DNA of 64,000 nucleotides from Streptococcus pseudopneumoniae. Its GTDB lineage: Bacteria; Bacillota; Bacilli; Lactobacillales; Streptococcaceae. The notes below the pieces were generated by a model. It made no database searches and was not told the DNA's origin. It was given only the letters and a program-made list of their open reading frames with translations. Positions 10,622 to 18,962 of the stretch are shown piece by piece. The stretch covers positions 34,336 to 98,335 of the forward strand of contig NZ_JUUZ01000027.1 of the NCBI RefSeq assembly GCF_001074155.1, given 5' to 3'. The translations under genes and the position numbers were made by a program. Positions within the stretch are counted from its first letter, which is position 1, and each line of letters starts with the position of its first letter.

Positions 10622-12462
10622 AAACACATATAAGCTTATCAGTTAATCGTTTGTTAAATGAAGATACCTATGCTATCCCTCTTTATCAGAGAAATTTTGC
10701 TTGGACTTATGATGAAATTGAGCAGTTATTGAACGACGTAGCAGATGCTTGTCAAGAAAATAGAGACAATTATAATTATTATATTGGAACATTAGTCGTT
10801 AATAAAGAGAATGACCTTTTCAAAATCATAGATGGGCAACAACGGACAACAGCCCTTAATTTGATTGCCTTAGCCTTGAAGCATGAGTTTGGTTTTGATA
10901 GATTGAAAGCTGTTAATCTTACCTTCCCAGCTCGGAAGAAATCAAATGAGAATATTCGAGATTTATTTGCCAAGAAAAAAATTTTAGAGGGCGATGAAAA
11001 TGAGCTAATTAGAGGCTACAGACATGCTAAAGATGCATTGAAAAAAGTGTTAGAAGAGCGCCAATTGGATCCTCAGTCTTTCGTTCATTATCTTTTTGAG
11101 AAGGTTATCATTTTTCGGAGTACACTTCCTGAAGATTTAGATTTGAATCTTTATTTCGAACGTTTCAACTCTCGAGGCGAACAACTAGAGGCTCATGAGA
11201 TTCTTAAGGCACAAATGATGTCTAAATTTGGTGAAGATCAAGAAATGGCACAAAAATTTGCGAAAATCTGGGATGCCTGTGCAGAGTTTGATAAGCCGGT
11301 AATAAAAACTTTTCAAATCCGAAGTAGACCAAAAGATACTGATGAAGAGGGGGAGAAAATTTTTGGTAAAGAATTTACTAACTTCAAATTGGATAGTGTA
11401 TTTGAGAAAATAAGAGTAAAAAAAATTGAGCAACAGAGTTTACTAAATGCAATTACTCAGACAAAGTATGAAAGTAGTAGCTTAGTAAATAATGGAGCAG
11501 ACATTTCAAATTATACGACTGTAATTGATTTTCCAACCTTTTTGCTTCAAGTTTTTTTCATCATGGAAGGAAGTAATGAAACTACATTTGATGATAAAAA
11601 ATTATTGAAAATTTTTGAAATTGAACGACGAGATAGAGAATGGGTCCAACAATTTGGGCAACTACTTCTGACTATGAAGCATATATTTGATACGCTTATC
11701 GTAAAAAATGTCCAATTAGAAAATGAAACCGAATGGCAAATCAAACGAGGTCAGTATGAGACATATCAACGAAATGAAATTCGAATTAATTATCAAAAAA
11801 ATACTTTTGACAATTTAAACAAAAACATTATCCTCCTTCAATCCATGTTTGCTGTGACCTTTACTGCCAATCGAGATAGTCGTTGGTTATATGAAATCTT
11901 GCAATTCTTGTTTAACCATATTGAAGAGTTAAATCAAACAGAATTTGCTAGTCAGTTTAAGGATTTTCTTGAAAAAATGGCAGTGAGATATGCAAAAGAA
12001 AGATTGTTTATCGAATATAAAAGTATCAAAAAATATGGGGCAATTCCCGTTTATGCTTTTAACTTTGTAGATTATGTTTTATGGAAAAATCGTGAAGAAT
12101 TGAAGAAAGAGTACAAGGATATTAATTTTGATCATTTCAAATTTGCATATCGTCGCTCCATAGAGCATTGGTATCCTCAGAATCCAAATGGACATGATGG
12201 AGAGAGACAATTACCTGCTGAGTTTTTACATTCCTTTGGTAATCTTTGTATCATTACCGATAGTCAGAACTCCAGGTTTGGCAACTCCTATCCAGAGGCT
12301 AAATTAGAACAATGGGAAAGAGAAGGGATATTCCATCGTCAGAGTTTAAAATTACAGATGATGGCAAAGATAACTTCTAAAAAAAATAGATGGGATATTT
12401 GTGAGATTCAATCTATGGAAAAAGAAGTGGAAAGATATGTACACGACTTTTGTTTTAGCTAA
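10615..12462 (+). CDS. DUF262-DUF1524 protein, GmrSD-type putative nuclease
   Basis: 615 residues. N-terminal DUF262: IPLYQRNFAW, FKIIDGQQRTTAL and FERFNSRGEQLEAHEILK. The C-terminus carries a DUF1524 (HNH-like) signature: SIEHWYPQNP (His-x-x-Pro) and FGNLCIITDSQNSRFGN. Characterised members are type IV restriction enzymes that cut modified phage DNA; that activity is inferred here, not shown. ATG at 10615 overlaps the previous stop. A terminator follows directly, closing the four-gene operon. The region is visibly more AT-rich than polC and pepS, which suits horizontal gain. Confidence 0.87.
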   Translation: MVETHISLSVNRLLNEDTYAIPLYQRNFAWTYDEIEQLLNDVADACQENRDNYNYYIGTLVVNKENDLFKIIDGQQRTTALNLIALALKHEFGFDRLKAVNLTFPARKKSNENIRDLFAKKKILEGDENELIRGYRHAKDALKKVLEERQLDPQSFVHYLFEKVIIFRSTLPEDLDLNLYFERFNSRGEQLEAHEILKAQMMSKFGEDQEMAQKFAKIWDACAEFDKPVIKTFQIRSRPKDTDEEGEKIFGKEFTNFKLDSVFEKIRVKKIEQQSLLNAITQTKYESSSLVNNGADISNYTTVIDFPTFLLQVFFIMEGSNETTFDDKKLLKIFEIERRDREWVQQFGQLLLTMKHIFDTLIVKNVQLENETEWQIKRGQYETYQRNEIRINYQKNTFDNLNKNIILLQSMFAVTFTANRDSRWLYEILQFLFNHIEELNQTEFASQFKDFLEKMAVRYAKERLFIEYKSIKKYGAIPVYAFNFVDYVLWKNREELKKEYKDINFDHFKFAYRRSIEHWYPQNPNGHDGERQLPAEFLHSFGNLCIITDSQNSRFGNSYPEAKLEQWEREGIFHRQSLKLQMMAKITSKKNRWDICEIQSMEKEVERYVHDFCFS

Positions 12463-12464
12463 TT

Positions 12465-12492
12465 AAAAACAAGCTTTATTAGGCTTGTTTTT
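12465..12492 (+). terminator. Terminator of the DUF262 operon
   Basis: AAAAACAAGC and GCTTGTTTTT around an 8-base loop, ending in T. Confidence 0.85.
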
Positions 12493-12508
12493 AAATTTAT
12501 ATCATATG

Positions 12509-12517
12509 TGATATACT
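12509..12517 (+). promoter_or_regulatory. pepS promoter, extended -10
   Basis: TG-A-TATACT, about 70 bases before the pepS ATG. Confidence 0.55.
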
Positions 12518-12588
12518 AGTAAGGGAAGAATTTTGAGTAAGACAAATATGCTCAAAGATTTGAAATAAAAATAGAAAAGAGAAACAAG

Positions 12589-13830
12589 ATGGTTTTACCA
12601 AATTTTAAAGAAAATCTAGGAAAATACGCTAAGCTTTTGGTTGCAAACGGAGTGAACGTGCAACCTGGTCATACCTTGGCTCTCTCTATCGATGTGGAGC
12701 AACGTGAGTTGGCTCACTTAATCGTCAAAGAAGCCTATGCACTTGGAGCGCACGAAGTTATTGTTCAATGGGCAGATGACTTTGTAAACCGTGAGAAATT
12801 CCTTCACGCGCCGATGGAGCGTTTGGACAATGTGCCAGAATACAAGATCGCTGAGATGAACTACCTTCTTGAAAACAAAGCAAGTCGTCTCGGTGTTCGT
12901 TCTTCTGATCCAGGTGCCTTGAACGGAGTGGATGCTGAAAAGCTCTCAGCTTCTGCCAAAGCTATGGGAATTGCAATGAAGCCAATGCGTATCGCAACTC
13001 AATCTAACAAGGTTAGCTGGACTGTAGCAGCTGCTGCTGGACTAGAGTGGGCTAAGAAGGTCTTTCCAAATGCTGCAAGCGACGAAGAAGCGGTGGACCT
13101 CCTTTGGGACCAAATCTTCAAGACTTGCCGTGTCTACGAAGAAGATCCAGTTAAGGCTTGGGAAGAACACGCAGCTATCTTAAAGAGCAAGGCAGAGATG
13201 TTGAACAAAGAGCAATTCTCAGCCCTTCACTACACAGCGCCTGGGACAGACTTGACACTTGGATTGCCGAAGAACCACGTTTGGGAATCAGCAGGAGCTA
13301 TCAATGCTCAAGGCGAAGGATTCTTGCCAAATATGCCAACAGAAGAAGTCTTTACAGCGCCTGACTTCCGTCGTGCAGATGGTTATGTCACTTCTACAAA
13401 ACCTCTTAGCTACAACGGAAACATCATCGAAGGGATCAAAGTGACCTTTGAAAATGGTCAAATCGTTGATATTTCGGCTGAGAAGGGTAATCAAGTAATG
13501 AAGGACCTCGTCTTTAAGAATGCTGGTGCGCGTGCCTTGGGTGAGTGTGCTTTGGTACCAGATCCAAGTCCAATTTCTCAGTCAGGGATTACCTTCTTTA
13601 ACACCCTTTTCGATGAAAATGCTTCTAACCACTTGGCTATCGGTGCAGCCTATGCAACGAGCGTTGTTGGTGGAGCTGAGATGAGCGAAGAAGAGCTAGA
13701 AGCTGCAGGACTTAATCGTTCAGATGTTCACGTTGACTTTATGATTGGTTCTAACCAAATGGATATCGATGGTATCCGTGAGGATGGAACACGCGTACCA
13801 CTCTTCCGCAATGGAGATTGGGCAATTTAA
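12589..13830 (+). CDS. pepS: M29 family aminopeptidase PepS
   Basis: Cytosolic metallo-aminopeptidase of the M29 (thermophilic aminopeptidase) family that trims peptides after uptake. 413 residues, the usual length. It begins MVLPNFKENLGKYAKLLVANGVNVQPGH. Likely metal ligands sit in the C-terminal half, within GECALVPDPSPIS, NHLAIGAAY, HVDFMIGS and nearby. AGAGAAACAAG upstream is a modest ribosome binding site. A small membrane-protein gene follows 9 bases later and is probably co-transcribed. Confidence 0.93.
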   Translation: MVLPNFKENLGKYAKLLVANGVNVQPGHTLALSIDVEQRELAHLIVKEAYALGAHEVIVQWADDFVNREKFLHAPMERLDNVPEYKIAEMNYLLENKASRLGVRSSDPGALNGVDAEKLSASAKAMGIAMKPMRIATQSNKVSWTVAAAAGLEWAKKVFPNAASDEEAVDLLWDQIFKTCRVYEEDPVKAWEEHAAILKSKAEMLNKEQFSALHYTAPGTDLTLGLPKNHVWESAGAINAQGEGFLPNMPTEEVFTAPDFRRADGYVTSTKPLSYNGNIIEGIKVTFENGQIVDISAEKGNQVMKDLVFKNAGARALGECALVPDPSPISQSGITFFNTLFDENASNHLAIGAAYATSVVGGAEMSEEELEAAGLNRSDVHVDFMIGSNQMDIDGIREDGTRVPLFRNGDWAI

Positions 13831-13839
13831 GGAGAAACT

Positions 13840-14070
13840 ATGATTGGAAGTATGTTTGTTGGTCTTTTGATCGGACTATTAGCAGGAGCTATCACCAATC
13901 GTGGAGAACGGATGGGATGCTTCGGGAAAATGTTCCTGGGTTGGATTGGTGCTTTCCTGGGTCAAATGCTTTTTGGAACTTGGGGCCCTATTTTAGCTGA
14001 TACGGCTATTATCCCATCAGTTTTGGGAGCCATGATTTTATTAGCCATCTTTTGGAGAAAAGACAGCTAG
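13840..14070 (+). CDS. GlsB/YeaQ/YmgE family small membrane protein
   Basis: 76 residues, almost entirely membrane segments with glycine-rich helices (VGLLIGLLAGAI, FLGWIGAFLG, VLGAMILLAIFW). This pattern fits the transglycosylase-associated / GlsB family of stress-linked membrane proteins. The family's molecular role is poorly defined. AAGGAGAAAC lies just upstream of the ATG, 9 bases after pepS. A strong terminator follows. Confidence 0.8.
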   Translation: MIGSMFVGLLIGLLAGAITNRGERMGCFGKMFLGWIGAFLGQMLFGTWGPILADTAIIPSVLGAMILLAIFWRKDS

Positions 14071-14090
14071 TTTTAACTTGCTAGAACAGA

Positions 14091-14123
14091 AAAAGAGGTT
14101 GGAAATCTTCCAACCTCTTTTTT
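14091..14123 (+). terminator. Terminator after pepS operon
   Basis: AAGAGGTTGGAA and TTCCAACCTCTT, loop ATC, T run. Confidence 0.9.
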
Positions 14124-14196
14124 ATGAGCTGCAAAAAGACTGATATGCGACTAGCTTGGCTTTCAGTTACTGGTTCTTTTTATATTGCCTCAAGTA

Positions 14197-14205
14197 TGGT
14201 ACAAT
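14197..14205 (+). promoter_or_regulatory. LysR gene promoter, extended -10, possibly leaderless
   Basis: TG-G-TACAAT ends at 14205 and the ATG is at 14212, where transcription would be expected to begin. No ribosome binding site lies between. Confidence 0.5.
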
Positions 14206-14211
14206 AAAAGC

Positions 14212-15120
14212 ATGAGAATTCAACAATTACACTATATTATCAAAATCGTAGAGACTGGTTCGATGAATGAGGCTGCCAAGCAACTTTTCATTACTCAGCC
14301 TTCTCTATCAAATGCCGTTCGTGATTTAGAAAATGAGATGGGAATTGAGATTTTTATCCGAAATCCTAAAGGAATCACCCTCACACGTGATGGGATGGAG
14401 TTTCTATCCTATGCCCGTCAGGTTGTCGAGCAAACGCAACTTCTAGAAGAACGTTATAAGAATCCAATCGCTCATCGCGAGCTTTTTAGTGTGTCTTCGC
14501 AACACTATGCCTTTGTAGTTAATGCCTTTGTTTCCTTGCTTAAGAAAAGCGATATGGAAAAGTACGAGCTTTTTTTGCGTGAAACGAGAACTTGGGAGAT
14601 CATCGACGACGTCAAGAACTTCCGAAGTGAAGTAGGGGTCCTCTTTTTAAATAGCTATAACCGGGACGTTCTTTCGAAGATGTTGGACGACAACCATCTG
14701 GTTGCTCACCATCTCTTTACAGCCCAACCCCATATCTTTGTCAGCAAGACTAACCCTCTTGCTAAAAGAGACAAGGTGCAGTTGGCAGACCTAGAAGACT
14801 TTCCATACTTAAGTTATGACCAAGGTACCCATAATTCCTTCTATTTCTCAGAGGAGATTTTGTCTCAGGAACACCACAAGAAATCCATCGTGGTTAGTGA
14901 CCGTGCGACCTTGTTCAATCTCTTGATTGGTTTGGACGGCTATACCATCGCGACTGGTATCCTTAATAGTAACCTCAATGGAGACAATATCGTTTCGATT
15001 CCACTTGATATTGATGATCCGATTGAACTGGTTTATATCCAGCATGAGAAAACTAGCTTGTCTAAGATGGGTGAACGCTTCATCGAGTACCTACTTGAAG
15101 AAGTTCGCTTTGATAAGTAA
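14212..15120 (+). CDS. LysR-family transcriptional regulator (CpsY/MtaR type)
   Basis: 302 residues from the ATG at 14212. An N-terminal winged HTH (MRIQQLHYIIKIVETGSMNEAAKQLF.. QPSLSNAVRDLE) is followed by a LysR substrate domain. The sequence style matches streptococcal CpsY/MtaR/MetR-like regulators, which control methionine uptake and related genes; that assignment is from memory and the target genes are not visible here. An upstream in-frame TTG at 14185 would lie inside the promoter, so the ATG is preferred. queA follows 28 bases later. Confidence 0.88.
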   Translation: MRIQQLHYIIKIVETGSMNEAAKQLFITQPSLSNAVRDLENEMGIEIFIRNPKGITLTRDGMEFLSYARQVVEQTQLLEERYKNPIAHRELFSVSSQHYAFVVNAFVSLLKKSDMEKYELFLRETRTWEIIDDVKNFRSEVGVLFLNSYNRDVLSKMLDDNHLVAHHLFTAQPHIFVSKTNPLAKRDKVQLADLEDFPYLSYDQGTHNSFYFSEEILSQEHHKKSIVVSDRATLFNLLIGLDGYTIATGILNSNLNGDNIVSIPLDIDDPIELVYIQHEKTSLSKMGERFIEYLLEEVRFDK

Positions 15121-15148
15121 TTTGAATAAATGAGAAGAGAAAAGAAGA

Positions 15149-16186
15149 ATGACGACATTAAATACAAATGATTTTGATTTTCACTTGCCAGAGGAATTGA
15201 TTGCTCAGACGCCTTTGGAAAAGCGCGATGCCTCTAAACTCTTGATGGTCAATCGCAAAACAGGTGAATTTCAAGATCGCCACTTTCACTCTATTATCGA
15301 AATGCTAGAGCCAGGTGATGCCCTGGTTATGAATGATACCCGCGTTTTGCCAGCTCGACTTCATGGTCAAAAAGAAGAAACAGGGGGCCATGTTGAACTC
15401 TTGCTTTTGAAAAATACAGCAGGAGACGAATGGGAAGTCTTGGCTAAACCAGCTAAACGTCTCAAGGTCGGCACCCGTGTTATCTTTGGTGATGGTCGAC
15501 TTAGCGCAGTCGTGACTGAGGAATTAACTCATGGCGGTCGTATTGTCCGTTTTGAGTATGAAGGAATTTTCCTAGAAGTGCTTGAAAGTCTTGGAGAAAT
15601 GCCTTTGCCTCCTTATATTCACGAAAAATTGGATGACCGTGAACGTTACCAGACAGTCTATGCCAAGGAGAGTGGATCAGCAGCAGCCCCAACTGCAGGG
15701 CTACATTTTACCAAAGAATTACTAGAAGAAATCCAGCAAAAAGGCATTCACCTAGTCTACCTGACCTTGCATGTTGGACTTGGGACCTTTAGACCCGTTT
15801 CAGTAGATAACTTGGATGAGCACGAGATGCACTCAGAGTTTTACCAATTGTCTGAGGAAGCTGCAGCGACCTTGCGTCAGGTCAAAGAAAATGGTGGCCG
15901 TGTCATTGCTGTGGGGACAACCTCTATCCGTACGCTAGAAACCATCGGAAGCAAGTTTGACGGGCAAATCCAGGCCGATTCTGGCTGGACTAATATCTTT
16001 ATCAAACCGGGCTATGACTGGAAGGTGGTGGATGCTTTTTCTACTAATTTCCATTTGCCGAAGTCTACCTTGGTCATGCTAGTCTCAGCTTTTGCAGGCC
16101 GTGAATTGGTCCTCGAAGCCTACCAACATGCTATCGATGAAAAATACCGTTTCTTTAGCTTTGGCGATGCCATGTTTATCTACTAA
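15149..16186 (+). CDS. queA: S-adenosylmethionine:tRNA ribosyltransferase-isomerase
   Basis: Forms epoxyqueuosine on tRNA by transferring and isomerising the ribosyl group of SAM. 345 residues, normal for the family. Landmarks include [45 protein letters not shown] and [11 protein letters not shown]. The ribosome binding site is AGAAGAG-like. The next 30 bases hold a clear terminator. Confidence 0.96.
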   Translation: MTTLNTNDFDFHLPEELIAQTPLEKRDASKLLMVNRKTGEFQDRHFHSIIEMLEPGDALVMNDTRVLPARLHGQKEETGGHVELLLLKNTAGDEWEVLAKPAKRLKVGTRVIFGDGRLSAVVTEELTHGGRIVRFEYEGIFLEVLESLGEMPLPPYIHEKLDDRERYQTVYAKESGSAAAPTAGLHFTKELLEEIQQKGIHLVYLTLHVGLGTFRPVSVDNLDEHEMHSEFYQLSEEAAATLRQVKENGGRVIAVGTTSIRTLETIGSKFDGQIQADSGWTNIFIKPGYDWKVVDAFSTNFHLPKSTLVMLVSAFAGRELVLEAYQHAIDEKYRFFSFGDAMFIY

Positions 16187-16216
16187 AAAACGAGCGAATC
16201 AAAACTAGAAATAAAA

Positions 16217-16247
16217 GGGCTAATTCCTACTTGGATTAGCCTTTTTT
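16217..16247 (+). terminator. queA terminator
   Basis: GGCTAAT(T)CC pairs with GGATTAGCC and is followed by six T. Confidence 0.85.
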
Positions 16248-16263
16248 CGACATATGATAGCTG

Positions 16264-16292
16264 TTGAATTAAAAGCAAATAAATGATACACT
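16264..16292 (+). promoter_or_regulatory. Promoter of the lipoprotein gene
   Basis: TTGAAT, 17-base spacer, TACACT with TG-A before it. About 75 bases of leader contain a weak CGTCA/TGACG stem. Confidence 0.75.
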
Positions 16293-16372
16293 GAAGACTA
16301 CGATACAGCCGTCAAATATATGCAAAATCTGACGAGCTACTTTTATCTGTGTCTATTTCAAAGGAGATTTTT

Positions 16373-16936
16373 ATGAAAAACAAAACATTGCGCTATACGA
16401 GCCTATCAGTCCTGACCTTGTTGGCTGCCTTGACCTTGGTTGCCTGTGGTGGAAAGACTGACAAGAATACGTCATCTTCAAACCAAAAGGAGACAACAAG
16501 CAAGGTGACTACAGAGTCCGCAAGTAAAACTGAAGCAGGCCAAAAAGAGGAGCAGAAGTCAGAATCAAATAGTGCGACAGAAGCTACAACTACTCAAGCA
16601 GAACAAAAGGAAGATAAGAAAAAATCACAAGAGGCTTACGCTAAATTTGTAGGAACTTGGGAAAACTACGCGGGAACAACTGCAACAGTCACAGCAGATG
16701 GAATTGTAACGATCCAAAGTTCAAATGGAACCTTTAAATACGAGATGGGTCAAGTAGAGGAAAAAGACGGCTACTACTCAACAGGTATTCATCTTGTCGG
16801 TGGTGGGCAAGGGGCACGACTGATCTTTACCCCAGCTGGAGTCCAAAACGAAGTGACAGGTACAGATGGCAGTCAAGATGTCTTGTCTATCGGTCAATCT
16901 GTAAGCGACAAAGATAACCAGTTTTACCGTAACTAA
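16373..16936 (+). CDS. Putative lipoprotein, Ser/Thr/Glu-rich linker
   Basis: 187 residues from ATG 16373, chosen because AAGGAG lies 7 bases upstream; an earlier in-frame start at 16349 precedes that site. A lipoprotein signal peptide ends in LTLVAC-G with Cys25 as the lipidated residue. A low-complexity linker rich in S, T, E, Q and K (about 30-95) would span the wall, followed by a compact domain starting KFVGTWENYAG and ending near the C-terminus. I do not recognise a family for that domain; the beta-rich, GTW-type opening resembles small extracellular lipoprotein domains. Confidence 0.8.
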   Translation: MKNKTLRYTSLSVLTLLAALTLVACGGKTDKNTSSSNQKETTSKVTTESASKTEAGQKEEQKSESNSATEATTTQAEQKEDKKKSQEAYAKFVGTWENYAGTTATVTADGIVTIQSSNGTFKYEMGQVEEKDGYYSTGIHLVGGGQGARLIFTPAGVQNEVTGTDGSQDVLSIGQSVSDKDNQFYRN

Positions 16937-17085
16937 GCACATCAACATGAAGTAAGGGTGGAGAAATGTTCTTGCTTTTTTACAAGTTTTCGAAGCATAA
17001 AATTTTAAGCATTCAAATTTACACGACGTTTAAGTTGGCTAATTAGCAAGCTCGCGTTAAAGTGAAAGATAATAAGGACAATATC

Positions 17086-17113
17086 AAAAAAGCCCTACAT
17101 CAGGGCTTTTTTT
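17086..17113. terminator. Bidirectional terminator
   Basis: AAAAAAGCCCT and AGGGCTTTTTT around ACATC lie between convergent genes, serving both. Confidence 0.85.
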
Positions 17114-17118
17114 ACTTG

Positions 17119-17652
17119 CTAATATAAGAAATCAATGCCGTAGTTTTCTTTTAGATAGGTCGCCAACTCGGCTTTTTCTTCCTCTCTAAATCGACAGAGG
17201 CTAAGGGCGAGCCGCAATATCAGAACACTTGTATCGATGATGACGTTTGACTTAGAAATATCTTCTAGCTGGGTCACCTCTCTCAGGTCAAAATCTAAAT
17301 AGCAAGCTTTGCTGTTGACATGGTCGGGGTCACTGACATCCACTTCAACATACGATGCTCGCAACAATTCTTCTTTTGGGATGAAGATTTCCTTGGAAAA
17401 GAAGAGCTCAGGATAGACATAAATGCCTTCAAAGGTGAATTCAAAGGAGAGCCTACGACTAGAAAGTCTTTTGATGCCTGCAATCGTTGAATAGATAGCA
17501 GCGAAAAAGAGGATGGTTGGAACCACAGTGAGAAGACTAAGCTGGGAAAAGTCGATCAATCCATGCGCGAGGAAAAAGAAAAATTGAAAGAATACACCCA
17601 CCGCAAAGACTAGATAGCCGACACCGACAAATTTTGAATAATAGATTTTCAT
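17119..17652 (-). CDS. Hypothetical membrane protein
   Basis: 177 residues starting MKIYYSKFVG. The start is set by GGAGG six bases upstream on the minus strand; the frame extends 11 codons further without such a site. Two hydrophobic segments (about 9-28 and 36-55) are followed by a soluble C-terminal half with FEFTFEGIYVYPE. This layout resembles PH-like/YcxB-type membrane-anchored proteins, but I cannot assign a family. It faces the lipoprotein gene across a shared terminator. Confidence 0.7.
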   Translation of the reverse strand: MKIYYSKFVGVGYLVFAVGVFFQFFFFLAHGLIDFSQLSLLTVVPTILFFAAIYSTIAGIKRLSSRRLSFEFTFEGIYVYPELFFSKEIFIPKEELLRASYVEVDVSDPDHVNSKACYLDFDLREVTQLEDISKSNVIIDTSVLILRLALSLCRFREEEKAELATYLKENYGIDFLY

Positions 17653-17824
17653 AGAAACCTCCAAATATAGAATTGAACTCACCAACGCTTTTTCAGTAGA
17701 AGGAGTAAAAATCGTGCAGAGTTAAAATTCCAAGTATTCCCATCATATCCTATGGAGCGAAGTCCTGTCAACCTTTTAGCAAGATGTAGCTCTTAGCTAT
17801 TCTATGACCTAGTAAGTTGGTTTA

Positions 17825-17833
17825 TGGTATACT
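17825..17833 (+). promoter_or_regulatory. Extended -10 promoter
   Basis: TG-G-TATACT about 58 bases upstream of the small gene at 17891. Confidence 0.45.
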
Positions 17834-17890
17834 AGGATAATAAAATTCCAAAATTTGAAGACTTATTTTCATAAATAGAAAGAAGTAAAT

Positions 17891-18094
17891 ATGTTTTTTC
17901 TTAGACGTCGCGTCTTTATCGGCGAATGCAATGGTCAAGCGGTCTATTATGACCAAAGAACCAGAGAAGCTTTAGCCGCTCCAAAGAGTAAGTTGCTCAA
18001 TACTGAAGGCGCTCGTGACACGAATTCCTTTATTCTTGAATTGGTAGTTCTCTTTCTCGTAAAACGGAAATTGAACTTTTTTCTAATTAAGTAG
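17891..18094 (+). CDS. Small hypothetical protein, probably 3'-truncated
   Basis: 67 residues, MFFLRRRVFIGECNGQAVYYDQRTREAL at the start. GAAAGAAG is a fair ribosome binding site and an extended -10 promoter lies upstream, so it is likely expressed. From about residue 47 the sequence becomes hydrophobic and lysine-rich (LELVVLFLVKRKLNFFLIK) and runs 12 bases into the convergent reductase gene. This suggests the original C-terminus was replaced by rearrangement. No family recognised. Confidence 0.45.
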   Translation: MFFLRRRVFIGECNGQAVYYDQRTREALAAPKSKLLNTEGARDTNSFILELVVLFLVKRKLNFFLIK

Positions 18095-18961
18095 AGCATA
18101 TTTCTGTTTAAACAACTCAATTTTATCATTGCAGTAATTGATTAAATCTTGTGCTTTTTCAAATGAGTAGCCTTTTTCAGATACAGACTTCACTTTCTTT
18201 TCGTCAAAATAGTAGCCAGTCAAGCCCCTGACTTCCTCTGATAAGGTGAGATAATAGCCTGTTTCGATTCCCTGATCTAGATCTTTTGAGAGAGACTTCA
18301 TCAGTCGTCCGAAGAGAGAGTTTTTCGTCTTTTCATCACTGGAATTATTCCCTAAGTTGGTTGAAATCAAGCCGGGATGATAGGCATTAATAGTGATATT
18401 TGAACCTTTTAAAAAGAGATCTCTTGCTAGATATCGTGTCATCCAGATGGTATAGAGTTTGGAATTATTATAGGCCAATCCGGGATTGTAGTTGTTCTCA
18501 AATCCAAAATCCAAATCCTTGACCTTGGCAAAATGATGCATATAGGAAGAGGTATTAATGACACGACCGTCAGCCGCTTTTTCTAACAAGGGACTTAGCT
18601 CAGTTGTTAATACATAGGGAACCAGAACGGATAACATAAAAGTCAACTCGGTATTTTCAGCACTTGCTTTTCGTTCTTTTCCTGCATACAGTCCTGCGTT
18701 GTTAAACAAGACATCGATCCTTTGAAAGTCTCGCTTGATTTCCTCCACAAATCGATAAACATCATCTAATTTTGAAAAATCTGCCAAGTAGCTAGAAACT
18801 CTACCTCTCAAGGAAACGGCCCGAACCTCTTGAAGCGCCAATTCCAGTTTTTGAGGATTACGCCCATGAAGAATGACCTGATGGCCTTCACTGGCCAGTT
18901 TCTTTGCCAAGTGCTTTCCAATGCCATCCGTAGCACCTGTTATTAGAATGGTTTTGACCAT
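18083..18961 (-). CDS. Short-chain dehydrogenase/reductase
   Basis: 292 residues from MVKTILITGATDGIGKHLA. Rossmann glycine motif TGATDGIG at 8-15, NNAG region, Ser in INTSSYMHH and the catalytic YNNSK. The C-terminal part resembles retinol dehydrogenase/WW-oxidoreductase-like SDRs; the substrate is not evident. TTGGAGG on the minus strand marks this start; a longer frame would run back into the upstream hydrolase gene. It is the third gene of the minus-strand operon after the alcohol dehydrogenase and the hydrolase, with starts and stops nearly touching. Confidence 0.88.
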   Translation of the reverse strand: MVKTILITGATDGIGKHLAKKLASEGHQVILHGRNPQKLELALQEVRAVSLRGRVSSYLADFSKLDDVYRFVEEIKRDFQRIDVLFNNAGLYAGKERKASAENTELTFMLSVLVPYVLTTELSPLLEKAADGRVINTSSYMHHFAKVKDLDFGFENNYNPGLAYNNSKLYTIWMTRYLARDLFLKGSNITINAYHPGLISTNLGNNSSDEKTKNSLFGRLMKSLSKDLDQGIETGYYLTLSEEVRGLTGYYFDEKKVKSVSEKGYSFEKAQDLINYCNDKIELFKQKYALLN

Positions 18962-18962
18962 A

